A DNA stretch of 64,000 bases from Apricaphanius iberus. Taxonomy: Eukaryota > Chordata > Actinopteri > Cyprinodontiformes > Aphaniidae. The notes below the pieces were generated by a model. The model was given only the letters and a program-made list of their open reading frames with translations. It was not told the origin of the DNA and did no database searches. A program made the position numbers and the translations under genes. Position 1 is the stretch's first letter. Each line of letters opens with the position of its first letter. The stretch is from NCBI GenBank assembly GCA_028564705.1, contig JAPXFQ010001796.1, positions 23,505 to 87,504 on the forward strand. Reading direction: 5' to 3'. This document shows positions 11,812 to 25,000 of the stretch, piece after piece.

Positions 11812-12654
11812 GTCTCAGTCCAGATGGAAGCCATTCTTTATCAGACTCTGTAATGATTCTCTGTTGAGGAGGAAACACAGGAAGGTGAAGTCAGGCATCT
11901 CCTCCTCCTGCTCCAATTCCTCCTGCTCACCTTCCACCTTCCTCCTGCTCCTGATGTTCTCCATGTTGAACTCACATGTTCTGTGGAACTGGAAGCTGTG
12001 ATCCTCTTACAGGTGTGACTCTGACTGGAGGAAAACATTCAGCATGCTGTCATAGTCTGTTGGTGTCTCTGAGAAGGTGGATATGAATCAGGCTGGGAAT
12101 CATCACCTGCTGTTAGGTCCCTTCTCCACCCACACCTGCGTAACACTCCATCCATACCTGTTCCAGAACTATTTCTTGACCTCTTTAGAACATTGTTGAG
12201 AACCATGATCCACACCTGGAGAACCTTCTAAGAGAGGCCCAGGTACCAGAATTAGATCTCATGAACAACTCATCCATTATGTCCAGACAGACCCAGAAAA
12301 TCCTCTGGAACTCTGCAGGCCTCAGTTAGGGTCAAGTTTATAAAATCAGGTAGTAATTAGAATAGCTGGGGACATTAACCATGAACGCTAGTTGGCTTTC
12401 AGTTTAAAGGGCACAGTTATTAAATATTCAAATGTAAGTATTAAACTGTTTGACATTTAAATACAATATGAACTGATATTTATTAACAGGTGTCTAAACC
12501 TCCTGAAGGATGAAGTGTGACCATTAGTTTGTGGTGTTCAGGTACAACTCAAATGAATACTGTAGTAGAACCATGATCAAAAGAACACCAGGTCTACCTC
12601 CCGATTGGCCAAGGAAAAGTCAGGAGTTCACCGGAGCTGCATGGTGTGGATAAC

Positions 12655-15600
12655 ATACCATTCCATACCATACCATGCCATCCCATACTATACCGTTCAA
12701 TAACATGAGATTCCAATCCTTACCATTCCATTCCATTCCATACCATACCATGCAATGCCATGCAGTTCAAGTCAATTCAATTCAGTTTATTTATATAGCG
12801 CCGTTTCACGACATATGTCATCTCAATTCACTTTACAAGAAGAGTTATTACAATACCATACCATTCCATACCATTCCGTTCAATTCCATTCCATGCCATT
12901 CCATTTCATACAATGCCATTCCATGCCTTTCCATACCATTCCATGCCAAGCCATGCCATTTCATGCCAAGCCCATTCCATTCCATACCATTCCATGCCTT
13001 TCCATACCATTCCATGCCAAACCATTCCATTCCTTACAATTCCATGCCAAGCCATGCCATTCCATACCATTCCATGCCAAGCCATGCCATTCCATGCCAT
13101 GCCATGCCATGCCATGCCAAGCCAAGCCAAGCCATACCATTCCAAACCATACCATTCCATGCCATGCGATTCCATACCATTCCATGCCATTCCATACCAT
13201 TCCATGCCAAGCTATGCCATTCCATTCCATTCCATACCATTCCATGCCAAGACATGCCATTCCATACCATTCCATACCATTCCATACCATACCATTCCAT
13301 ACCATTCCATTCCATTCCATACCATTCCATACCATTCAATTCCATTCCATACCATTCCATACCATTCCATACCATACCATTCCATACCATTCCATACCAT
13401 ATCATACCATTCCATACCATTCCATACCATACCATACCATACCATACCATTCCGTTCCATACCATACCATTCCATACCATTCCATACCATACCATTCCAT
13501 ACCATTCCATACCATATCATACCATTCCATACCATTCCATACCATACCATTCCATACCATTCCATACCATTCCATGCCAAGCTATGCCATTCCATGCCAT
13601 TCCATGCCATTCCATACCATTCCATGCCAAGACATGCCATTCCATGCCATTCCATACCATTCCATACAAAAAAATAAAAACATACCATTCCATACCATTC
13701 CATACCATTCCATGCCAAGCTATGCCATTCCATGCCATTCCATGCCATTCCATGCCATTCCATGCCAAGCTATGCCATTCCATGCCATTCCATGCCATTC
13801 CATACCATTCCATGCCAAGACATGCCATTCCATGCCATGCCATACAATACCATTTCATTCCATTCCATTCCATTGCATGCCATGCCATACCATACCATTC
13901 CATACCATTCCATACATTCATACCATATCCATACCATTCCATACCATTCCATTCCATTCCATGCCATGCCATACCATAACCATTCCATACCCATTCCATA
14001 CCCATTCCAAACCAAACCATTCCATAACCATTCCATGCCATGCATGCCATACACCATTCCTAAGACCATTCCACATCACCATGTCCATACCATTCACATT
14101 CCATTCCATTCAAGCCATGCCATAAACCATTCCCATACCGGGACATTCCATTCCATAGCCATTCCATGCCAAGCTATGCCATTACCAGAGCCATTCCATG
14201 CCATTCCATACCAAAATCACCATCCATACCCATTCCATTCCCATACCATAATTCCATCCACAATTCCATTCATACCATAACCATACCATAGACCATTACC
14301 ATACGCCTGTTCCATGCCATTCCATGCCATTCCATACCATACCATTCCATACCATTCCATTCCATACCATTCCATCCCATTCCATTCCATACCATACCAT
14401 ACCATACCATTCCATACCATTCCATACCATTCCATGCCAAGCTATGCCATTCCATGCCATTCCATGCCATTCCATACCATACCATTCCATACCAAACATC
14501 CATCCCATCCATTCCATACCATACCATACCATACCATTCCATACCATTCCATACCAAGCTATGCCATTCCATGCCATCCCATGCCATTCCATACCATTCC
14601 ATGCCAAGACATGCCATTCCATGCCATTCCATGTGCCATTCCATACCATTCCAGCCAAGACATACCATTCCATACCATTCCATACCATACCATTCCATAC
14701 CATTCCATTCCATTCCATGCCATGCCATACCATACCATTCCATCCACCACCACCACCATCCATTCCATTCCATTCCATGCCATGCCATACCATACCATTC
14801 CATACCATTCCATACCATGCCATACCATACCATTCCATACCATTCCATACCATTCCATACCATTCCATACCATTCCATACCATTCCATGCCATGCCATAC
14901 CATACCATTCCATACCATTCCATTCCATACCATTCCATACCATTCCATCCCATTCCATTCCATACCATACCATACCATACCATTCCATTCCATTCCATGC
15001 CATGCCATACCATTCCATACCATTCCATTCCATTCCATGCCATGCCATACCATACCATTCCATTCCATGCCATGCCATACCATTCCATACCATTCCATAC
15101 CATTCCATTCCATTCCATGCCATGCCATACCATTCCATTCCATACCATTCCATTCCATGCCATGCCATTCCATACCATTCCATGCCATGCCATACCATTC
15201 CATACCATTCCATTCCATGCCATGCCATACCATTCCATTCCATTCCATTCCATTCCATGCCATGCCATACCATTCCATTCCATACCATTCCATTCCATGC
15301 CATGCCATTCCATACCATTCCATGCCATGCCATACCATACCATTCCATTCCATTCCATGCCATTCCATTCCATGCCATACCATACCATTCCATTCCATAC
15401 CATTCCATTCCATGCCATGCCATACCATTCCATACCATTCCATTCCATTCCATTCCATTCCATTCCATGCCATACCATTCCATTCCATTCCATACCATTC
15501 CATTCCATGCCATGCCATTCCATACCATTCCATGCCATTCCATTCCATTCCATGCCATGCCATACCATACCATTCCATTCCATTCCATGCCATGCCATAC

Positions 15601-17910
15601 CATTCCATACCATTCCATTCCATTCCATTCCATGCCATTCCATTCCATGCCATGCCATACCATTCCATTCCATTCCATACCATTCCATTCCATGCCATAC
15701 CATTCCATTCCATTCCATACCATTCCATACCATTCCATTCCATTCCATACCATTCCATACCATTCCATTCCATTCCATGCCATTCCATTCCATGCCATAC
15801 CATTCCATACCATTCCATACCATACCATTCCATTCCATGCCATACCATTCCATACCATTCCATTCCATGCCATACCATTCCATACCATTCCATACCATAC
15901 CATTCCATTCCATTCCATACCATTCCATACCATTCCATACCATTCCATTCCATGCCATACCATTCCATACCATTCCATTCCATGCCATACCATTCCATAC
16001 CATTCCATACCATTCCATACCATTCCATACCATACCATACCATTCCGTTCCATACCATACCATTCCATACCATTCCATACCATACCATTCCATACCATTC
16101 CATACCATATCATACCATTCCAATTATTCCATACCATACCATTCCATACCATTCCATACCATACCATTCCATACCATTCCATACCATATCATACCATTCC
16201 ATACCATTCCATACCATTCCATACCATACCATTCCATACCATTCCATACCATTCCATGCCAAGCTATGCCATTCCATGCCATTCCATGCCATTCCATACC
16301 ATTCCATGCCAAGACATGCCATTCCATGCCATTCCATACCATTCCATACCATACCATTCCATACCATTCCATACCATTCCATGCCAAGCTATGCCATTCC
16401 ATGCCATTCCATGCCATTCCATGCCAAGCTATGCCATTCCATGCCATTCCATGCCATTGCATGCCATTCCATACCATTCCATGCCAAGACATGCCATTCC
16501 ATGCCATGCCATACAATACCATTTCATTCCATTCCATTCCATTCCATGCCATGCCATACCATACCATTCCATACCATTCCATACCATTCCATACCATACC
16601 ATTCCATACCATTCCATACCATTCCATGCCATGCCATGCCATACCATTCCACACCATTCCATACCATTCCATACCATTCCATTCCATTCCATTCCATTCC
16701 ATACCATTCCATACCATTCCATCCCATTCCATTCCATACCATACCATACCATACCATTCCATTCCATTCCATGCCATACCATTCCATTCCATACCATTCC
16801 ATTCCATGCCATGCCATTCCATACCATACCATTCCATTCCATGCCATTCCATACCATTCCATTCCATGCCATGCCATACCATTCCATACCATTCCATACA
16901 TTCCATACCATTCCATACCATTCCATACCATTCCATTCCATGCCATGCCATACCATTCCATTCCATTCCATTCCATGCCATGCCATACCATTCCATGCCA
17001 TGCCATTCCATACCATTCCATGCCATTCCATTCCATACCATTCCATTCCATGCCATGCCATTCCATACCATTCCATGCCATTCCATTCCATTCCATGCCA
17101 TGCCATACCATTCCATACCATTCCATTCCATGCCATGCCATACCATTCCATTCCATTCCATTCCATGCCATGCCATACCATTCCATGCCATGCCATTCCA
17201 TACCATTCCATGCCATTCCATTCCATACCATTCCATTCCATTCATGCCATGCCATTCCATACCATACCATTCCATTCCATGCTTCATACATACCATTCCA
17301 TTCCATGCCATGCCATCCATTCCATACCATTCCATACCATTCCATTCCATTCCATGCCATGCCATACCATTCCATTCCATACCATTCCATTCCATGCCAT
17401 GCCATTCCATACCATTCCATGCCATGCCATACCATTCCATTCCATTCCATGCCATGCCATACCATTCCATTCCATTCCATGCCATGCCATACCATTCCAT
17501 GCCATTCCATTCCATTCCATGCCATTCCATTCCATACCATTCCATACCATTCCATTCCATTCCATACCATTCCATTCCATTCCATGCCATACCATTCCAT
17601 TCCATACCATTCCATTCCATTCCATGCCATGCCATACCATTCCATACCATTCCATTCCATTCCATTCCATGCCATTCCATTCCATACCATTCCATTCCAT
17701 TCCATGCCATGCCATGCCATTCCATACCATTCCATGCCATACCATACCATTCCATTCCATTCCATGCCATGCCATTCCATACCATTCCATTCCATACCAT
17801 TCCATTCCATGCCATACCATTCCATACCATTCCATACCATTCCATTCCATACCATTCCATACCATACCATACCATTCCATACCATTCCATACCATTCCAT
17901 ACCATTCCAT
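12655..17910 (+). repeat. Array D: CCATT/CCATA/CCATG pentamer satellite
   Basis: About 5.2 kb of 5-bp units CCATT, CCATA and CCATG mixed in short patterns (CCATACCATTCCATGCCATT). Landmark variants such as GCCAAGCTATGCC and GCCAAGACATGCC recur and mark a higher-order structure. A block around 13440-13900 is repeated around 16040-16570: ACAATACCATTTCATTCC occurs near 13843 and again near 16512, offset about 2.67 kb. The pentamer leaves all three plus frames and the minus frames open, producing frames of up to about 1,240 codons of HSIPYHT-like or WNGMEWYGM-like repeats. The unit length and CATTCC words recall human satellites II/III. A retroposon tail sits in it at 12768-12848, and 14050-14310 is an indel-rich patch. 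Confidence 0.97.
12768..12848 (-). mobile_element. LINE/SINE 3' tail inside the pentamer array
   Basis: CAATTCAATTCAGTTTATTT, then TATAGCGCCG, a TGTCATCTCAATTC segment and CTTTACAAGAAGAG are the reverse complement of the common fish retroposon tail (...GAGATGAC...GGCGCTATATAAATAAA...). Its minus orientation matches the LINE coding relicts on the far side of the array (17915-19290). About 110 bp of degraded pentamer lies beyond it on the left. Confidence 0.75.
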
Positions 17911-17914
17911 TGGT

Positions 17915-18240
17915 CTGTTCAACAGGGAGAGGGATCTTGTTCCAAAGTTCAGGAGAAACACGGAGCTTTTTCACTTCTCGATTTGGAGTGAAACCATCAG
18001 GACAGTTAATAGGAAGCGTTTTGCAGACCCGAGCACCTAAGAAGGCCGGTACAGACAGATTAGTGTGAAGAAATAAGAAGGGGTCAGACCACTCAATGAG
18101 TTCAAAACAAATAAAGAAGATTAAACTGGATTCTGAACCGGACTGGAAGACAATGTAGAGATTTCAGAAACGGGGTGATATTCCTCCTCCCAGCAGCACC
18201 AGTTAAAGATCTCACAGCAGCAAATGTGTCACTTTGTTTT
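17915..18240 (-). mobile_element. LINE relict, C-terminal coding part
   Basis: Minus-strand translation gives ITPFLKSLHCLPVRFRIQF, the conserved post-reverse-transcriptase segment of fish L2/CR1-like LINEs ('SLHWLPV..RI.FKILLL'), and further on ELWNKIPL, matching the 'LWN.LP' segment. Stops and frame shifts interrupt it. The coding similarity stops at the edge of the pentamer array (17910), so the end of the ORF and the 3' UTR are missing or replaced there. Confidence 0.75.
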
Positions 18241-18470
18241 TAAAAGTGCTGGGGAAAATAACCATGAACTGGAGTATGGTATGAAAATTCTGGGGACAAT
18301 TCTTACCAATTTTTCATAGCCTATTATTACTCTGTTTCACATTTCATTACAATAAGGACTGTAGTGTATAAACAGGTGTTAAAAAATCACATCTTCATTT
18401 AGTTAATAACATTTTTATGGCAAAGGAATATGTGTTTTCTTTTTCAGATGGCAAACATTAAAATCCACAT

Positions 18471-19290
18471 CTAGCAAATATGTGTTCTCCCCAGATGGAA
18501 ATTCGCAACAATAAAACATGTTCCCTTTACAACCTTTGCTGCTGTTGTAAGTTCTGTGCAGAGAAACTTCAACATTAATTCACAGCTCAGAATCCTGCAA
18601 TAGAATTGGTACCTGGGACTAATCTGCATTTCAGATGGACAAATATAATACAAATCTCTCTCTAGGAGGGCTGGGCGCAGAGATGGCAAGTTGTCAGCCA
18701 AGTCAACAACAGAGGACACACTGGTGGACACGCCATACGTGATGACCAAGTACAGGGTGTGTCCTCTGTTGTTAGTCGGCTGCATGACATGCTGACTAAA
18801 ACCCATATAATTACAAATATATTTTTTAAATCTGTTGATAAAGGATCTAAAAGGTTATCTATATGTAGATTAAAACCATCAGCTCAAATTATCCCTTCAT
18901 ACTGTAAGATTTGTGTAAAATTGATAAAACAGAAAATTCTGGAATAAAAAATTGAGTCCTTTTCGTTTGCCTATAAACTGTGACACATAAAATCTTAGGA
19001 GTGCTAAAAACAGAGGCAGTGTATTCAAACGTGGTAAAATTATTAAATAAAACAGGTTTGGCAGAAAGAGTTGATGAACTAATAAAAGCAGTTCCGCCTC
19101 CCCTCTGGCTACTCCTCGTAGAATAAGAAACGTTATAATTAGGTGGAGAGGCCTCTGTGAGAACAACAGGGGCATCTGCACTCAGCCATGTCTCTGTTAT
19201 GAATAAACACTGAAGATTTTTGTCTAAAATCAAATTATTTATCATAAAAGTTTTATTCAGCAAAGAGCGAACATTTAAAAGTGCCATATG
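18471..19290 (-). mobile_element. LINE relict, AP-endonuclease domain
   Basis: The minus-strand frame 18889-19287 starts MALLNVRSLLNKTFMINNLI and continues with LFITETWLS, EASPPNYN and RGGGTAFI, the N-terminal half of a LINE apurinic endonuclease that nicks target DNA for retrotransposition. A frame change near 18890 leads to the second half at 18471-18806: GFSQHVMQPTNNRGHTLYL, matching the 'PTH.RGHTLDLV' segment. The downstream 'SDH' catalytic region looks degraded (DLADN). It has several frame breaks and is not functional. It has the same strand as 17915-18240; the RT domain that should lie between them is absent. Confidence 0.85.
18705..18773. repeat. 17-bp perfect inverted repeat within LINE relict
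   Basis: AACAACAGAGGACACAC at 18705-18721 pairs perfectly with GTGTGTCCTCTGTTGTT at 18757-18773 across a 35-nt spacer. Pairing continues imperfectly outward (CAGCC at about 18696 with GGCTG at about 18778). Both arms fall in the LINE endonuclease reading frame. Confidence 0.85.
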
Positions 19291-19799
19291 GTTGGAGATT
19301 GAGTTACTTTATGATTGACTGGAAGTGGGATTTTTAGTATTCATTGAAGATTATTTGGGTTGCCTTTGTTCAATTTATGATTATTTGTTCGCTATATTTA
19401 ATAAATATGTTTTCTTGTCCTGTTTCTCAGTGCGAGTAGACAATAGAAGAGCTCTTTGTCTTATGTCTATAGTCTGTTTAGATCCACAAATATGATCACA
19501 TTTGTAATCCGCTGTATTGTATTTTGGACGCGTCTAAAAGATGGTGTGAACCAGACTTCAGGTTTGGTGTGGACAAACCCGTCAATCATAAAAAGTGCTG
19601 AGGACGCGTTCCCAGTGTTCCCGGGTGAAATGACACCACCAGCAGTGTTCTGGATCTGGCAGAGAGGCCTTGTTGGTACCAGCCAATTAGGAGTTAGAGT
19701 AATCTAAGTGAGTGTCAAACACATATATGACTGATTCCTAATGGTATTTAGGTAAAATAAGCTTTATTTTGTTAACTGGAAGTAACATGACTTTACTAC

Positions 19800-20100
19800 A
19801 GACTTGTAGATCCATTATAAGTGCTGAGTCCAGTTTGAGGATAGTGACAGATTGGCTATAAGACACGAAGTGATGGAAGACAAATCAATAGGAGGAATAT
19901 CAACATCCATATTTGGGGCAAACAGGAGCGCCTTCAGGAACTAAGCTTTCAGCCACATCTTGATATCGGTATAGGAGCGGTAGAGTGACTGAAGGCAAAC
20001 CTGAGGGTTAGAGAGCATGTAAATCTGTTAGTCATCAGCATAAAAATGGTACTGGACGCCATGCTAATCCTAAATATGCCACCCAGGGGAAGGATGTCCC
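19800..20100 (-). mobile_element. LINE relict, reverse-transcriptase fragment
   Basis: Minus translation contains HGVQYHFYADD followed after a stop by QIYM, then DIKMWLKA: motif C (YADD) and following helix of an L2/CR1-like reverse transcriptase. Multiple stops. In minus order this RT piece precedes the endonuclease piece at 18471-19290, the reverse of normal LINE order, so at least two insertions or a rearrangement are present. Confidence 0.75.
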
Positions 20101-21512
20101 ACAACCTGTTCATCTCTGGTTCTATAATACAGCTGTGTTTTACTGCTACAGAACAAATACTTAAATAGATTTATTTTAGTTGTGAATTCAGGTTTATTTA
20201 ACACCAGCAGAAATAATTCTTCCTTTGGCTGAAAGCTGCATGCTGACCTCACATTTCCCTCTGCAGACAGAGAACCACTGAGGAGCATTCTACTAATCAA
20301 GCATGAAAGAGAAGCGTTCTGCTCCGTGTTTCTGTGTCTTAACTTTCATTTATAATTTGAACACAGAAAAATGAAAGAGGGACAAAACTTTGCTGTGGAT
20401 AACAAAGAGATTTCATAATATTCCCAGAGCTTTTATTGGAACAACATGCACCTCTCTGAAGTCCATGTTTCCTGTGAGACCTCCACAAAACAAGAGCCGT
20501 TTCTTAAAGCGGAGAACAATAAGGAGGCTTTGTTCTGGATCTCTGTGAGGCGGGTTCTCTGCCTGTGTGGGTGAGAGGGAGAAAAATAACAACCAGAGAA
20601 AAAAGGAAATGGCAGATTGATGAAAAGCCAAACTGGTCCCAGGATGACATCTTCCTCTTCTCCGTAATATTAAAAACTCCCACACGTTTCAGGAGGAGGG
20701 CAGAATTAGCCTTGCTGGGCTGCTCCGTAAGCTGCCTTAATGACTCATTTGTTTCGTCCTGATAGATGGCTCTCTGGATAGATGTTCAGGAGAAGCTGCA
20801 AAGGAGACAAAGCAGGACTAACAGGGACAAAGAATCGGACCGGACCAGACCTCTGAAGCTGCTGGTAAACGCTGCGTTTGATGGATTCAGCTGGGAGCTG
20901 ACACTTCTACCATCTTCTGTCTCCTTCCACATTCTGGTGGATGGTTCTGCCTGTTTGGGCCGGGCTGCCATGAAGAACCCACATCCAGAATAACACAATT
21001 TCTAGTTGCTAGTTGTAGATAGAAAGTTAATCCTGAGACATTTATGATCCTCTTTATTAGCATCTAACCATTCCTGATGCAGCATCATCTACACGCCTCT
21101 GTTCTTAATAAATGACGCTAACTCACAGCTTCCTTCTTCTCACACCTTCATGCTGCTCACTGTGAGACCAGTGGAGCAGCTTCTGGATGTCTCCACCTGC
21201 AGAAAGCCTTTGGAGAGAGATCACCTTTGTTTCCCACATTGTTTCCACATTGTTGCACATTTCTGTGTTTTCTGGAGGGATTCTCTAAAGCTCTTTGGTC
21301 AACACGGATTGTCTCTGGAAGTGCTCATAAATAAATCTGAATTTGACATAAAAGTGGTGCAGTCAGTGGAGTTTGAGTTCATGAAGGATTCATGAGTGTG
21401 GAGGTTCAGACAGAAGCTCTTCCAGGCTCTAACAGTCAGCCCAGATATCATTTTTAGAAATGCCTTCAGCCCCCTAGCCCCCATTTTTTGGGAGTAACAT
21501 ATAACTTTAAAC
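20101..21512. other. Unique sequence, no gene seen
   Basis: Reading frames of 60-90 codons at 20413-20685 and 20766-20998 overlap on opposite strands and show no domain. No tandem repeat. A segment near 20540-20760 is moderately purine-rich. Confidence 0.55.
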
Positions 21513-21665
21513 TAGGGGTGTAACGATTGTATCGATGTATCGATGCATCAACCATGCGATCAAACCGTATCGTTTAAAAAAACGTATATATCGCTTTGTA
21601 TCGAATCATTTGGCCTCATATCGATACGCATCGTATCGGTGCAAAAACGTATCGTTACACCCCTA
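21513..21665. mobile_element. Short non-autonomous DNA transposon (MITE), hAT-like ends
   Basis: The 153-bp block begins TAGGGGTGTAACGAT and ends ATCGTTACACCCCTA, a perfect 15-bp terminal inverted repeat, and its interior is rich in ATCGAT/ATCGTATCG words that pair across the element. Ends of this type are widespread in fish and usually assigned to hAT-related MITEs. I could not identify a clear 8-bp target-site duplication, so the superfamily is inferred. Confidence 0.75.
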
Positions 21666-21929
21666 ATACTAAAAGAACTAGCTTGTTCTAATGTTGCACT
21701 TTTTATGTTTATGCTAGAATATCAAAGGACAACTAGCTTATTCTAATATTGCACTTTGAGTGTGGTTACATTTATTGACCTTTTGGAATACATAAATCAG
21801 CAAAGCACATAAAATTCCTTGAAAAGGCGTTGGTTTGTGTTTGTGGAATAGCTTTCAATTAATATCAGTAATAGTTATAGGTAAGTAAGTGCTTTGTCAT
21901 TGTGCAACCATACAACAAAATTTTGTCAC

Positions 21930-22018
21930 TATCAAATCGATGTATCGTATCGAATTGTGTTGTTTAAAAAAATGTATATATCGCTTTGTATCGAATCGTT
22001 TGGACTCACATCGAGTTT
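21930..22018 (+). mobile_element. Partial second copy of the MITE
   Basis: ATCGATGTATCGTATCGAAT and TATATATCGCTTTGTATCGA repeat the interior of the element at 21513-21665 in the same orientation. Neither terminal inverted repeat is intact. Confidence 0.7.
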
Positions 22019-25000
22019 TTACTATCAATTATTTTTAACTATCAATTATTAGTTACTACAGACGCCAACAGTTGGTCTAAAGTCAATAAGAGTGAATAGT
22101 CACTATTTATGATGTTTTATTTTTTTCTTTACAATGAAAACTATCTACTCAGTTATCTATAATGTGTATTTTATTAGGCGGAATTCATATTTTCTGTCTT
22201 TCAACCTCAGTTACTCATTTTTCTTGATCATTTTCACGTTCACAGTATGCCCATACACCTTCCTATTATATGAGAACAATTTGAACATTTTAGACCTTTT
22301 ACAAGCTGTGTAGGTATGCCAAATTCACCAAAAAGAGCCTCTGGCGTAAGAGGTTAAAAGAAAACCTGATGACCATCTAGCAATAAACGTATTGGTGACA
22401 TTTGGTAACAAATATTATTTAAAGGAACTATACATAAGTTTAACCCCAAATAAAAATGTAAACTGTCTTCCTCATACATGCATGTTCCAGCAATGCCCTG
22501 GTCAGCAGAATGCGGCCTGGTTGCCTCTATATGCCTTAAAATCCACTGAGATAGCGAGTGCTCGGGTTGATAAAGCAGATTTACAGAATGCTTTCCAGGG
22601 ACAGATGCCTAGGGCCCCAAACACTTTAAGGGCCCCATAATGAACACTTAACAGAGATCTGTAAAATATTTTTCTTTCTTCACAATTAACAAAAAACCCT
22701 GAAAATAATATAAGCCATAAACCTGGTGGTTGGAAGCAGCATTGGGTGTATATTAAATATGCTCTTTTTATTGTTTACCGAGTACTAAAAAACAAAGTTA
22801 TTTTTATTTATTTTTGTTTTAACATATCTCAGATTTTTTTTTTTCAGACTTCAGGTTTTGGATTTCCATTTATATTCTGATATCTCGTCAGTTTTGTACC
22901 AGTTCCCTTCTCTCCACAGTAAACTTCAGGTAAAATGATATACAATATTAAAAATAATAAAATAATATAATGGTCTGTTCTTGAAGACGAGCTTTTCACA
23001 GATTGTAAAAGACATTTTGTGTTGATGCTGCAACTGTTTATTCTGTGCTACAGAACCATTAAACTCTGTGGCACCAATGATAAAGTTAAGAGTGAAGAAG
23101 AAGATGATAAAGATAGAAGTTACCATCCAGCCCTGCACTCATTTCTGTATAATCTTGCTGAGTGTCTGATTGTCAGATAAATCCAGGTGGGATTGCTTTG
23201 TGTTGTAGTTCCAGCAGAAGTTGCTTTAGTCCTTCTGATTTATTAATTTATGTTTGTAGCCATGAATATTTATTTCTATGCAAGTTTATTTTAGCTCTTC
23301 TTGGTAGGGAGGCATCCGTTCTGTTATTAGCTGATTATCAAAGGTTCAGTTTTGATAATATTTAGCCTGTTTGTTCAGACTTCTAGGCAATCAAACATTA
23401 ATATGGCATTTTTTAGTATAATGCAGAATTAAATACTGAACATTCAGCAAGTTACTGTAATTCCCATTTAATAATTTAGCCTTTTAATAATTCCTGCATT
23501 AAGAATGTTAATTTATTGTCGTCATTTTCCCAATATGAACGCTAAAATTAAGAAGGTAAATCTGTATCAGATCAACCAGGAATATTTGTCTCTACTTACA
23601 GCAACATAAAGTTGAAAGTTTGCTGTACAGATAAATTTGCCTCGTCACAAACATGGCCGCCTGGCTCAGACTTTTACAGAAATTATTATTATTATATGTG
23701 GAAAACACATTTCTCAAACTGTTAAATGTGTTTTTTATTCAGATGCAGTTCCAGATATATAAATTCTGGACATTAGAGCCGTTTAATGACTGGACCAGTA
23801 AAGAAATTACATAAATGATTTTGTTCTAACTTGGAAATGAAAAACGTTGTAAACAGCAGCTGCAGAGGGGCCCATGTCTTTGTTCGCCTGGGGCCCCCAA
23901 ACTGCTAAATCCGCCAATGGGTAGAGCGTAATATGTAATGACATCATACACTTAGGTGTAGCGCTCTTTATCTCCATCATAAACAGCCGTGGAGCCAGAC
24001 TGAAGGAATGCTTCAGCAGAGCAGAGCAGCTTTTAGCAGCAGCTAAACTCCAGATCCCAACCAAACTCACACAAGTCTAACGTTTCTGACCTCAGATGAA
24101 ATCATGGCTGCAGATCTGGAACCTGTCCAGGACTGACTCAGCTGTTGTTTCTGTTCTATGGGAGTGAGCTCTCACACAACATGTACGCCTCATGCACCAG
24201 CTTACCATTCAGACTGCAGCTATGTGTTTGGCCTGAGGGGGCACTAGAGAGCAAGCAAAAAACGTTCAAACGTCACATAGTTGCGTTAAGCTTTAACCAG
24301 CAGATTTGATGTTTAACAGTAAGTAAACATGAGAGGAAGCCTTCATCCTCTACAGTAGGTCTTCCTGTTTTATCCAGGGTCGAGTTCTCCATCCAACAAA
24401 TGTCTACCTTGATTTTTTTGGAGAGTACAGTAAGTGTGCTCTTCATTTACCAGACTGTACGGTGGCTCTGCCCTTGATCATCTGTTTATTGACAACACCT
24501 GTGTCCCTGAGAAGACTCACCTGGTTCTCCTCATCCTTCTGCCAGTATTTAGATACGGCTTTTGCTGCACTCCTAATTATGTTATGTTGTTGTATGATTT
24601 CTGTCTTCTGGCATCCAGAAACTTCAATAAATGTCCTTGCACATTTTATTCCTTGCCTGCATATGAGTTAGAAGCTGACAGTACAGGAGGTAGTAGATCT
24701 TGTGTTTTTTTCTCTTCGGACTACACATGGTAAGTTGTCCCTTATTTTTGGGGCACATGGTAGGTCTGGATAAAGAATAACATCTACTCTATGATTTTTA
24801 GGCTTATTAAGTAGATTGGGCAGAATGTTGGTAGAACAACTCAAACCCTCCCTCATCATTCCTAAAACTCTTCATATCTTCAGTAAAATAATATTCTCCT
24901 CATCCAACCCCCCCCCCCCCAAAAGCGGATGCTTTAGATGTTTTTACTAAAATGTAATTCATTAATGAATTCACATTACCATGAAATATTCCCATCACAA

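Larger units (their letters stand above)
11146..12654. other. Unique sequence between arrays C and D
   Basis: No supported gene. It holds a short perfect hairpin (11388-11418), a GT run (11577-11593) and a CA run (11767-11810). Reading frames here are driven by the CA run. Confidence 0.6.

Noticed and set aside
14314..18068. Reading frames of more than 1,200 codons on the plus strand and 600 on the minus strand
   Set aside because: All are translations of the pentamer satellite in every frame (HSIPYHT, WNGMEWYGM). No composition or domain of a protein, and three overlapping frames are equally open.
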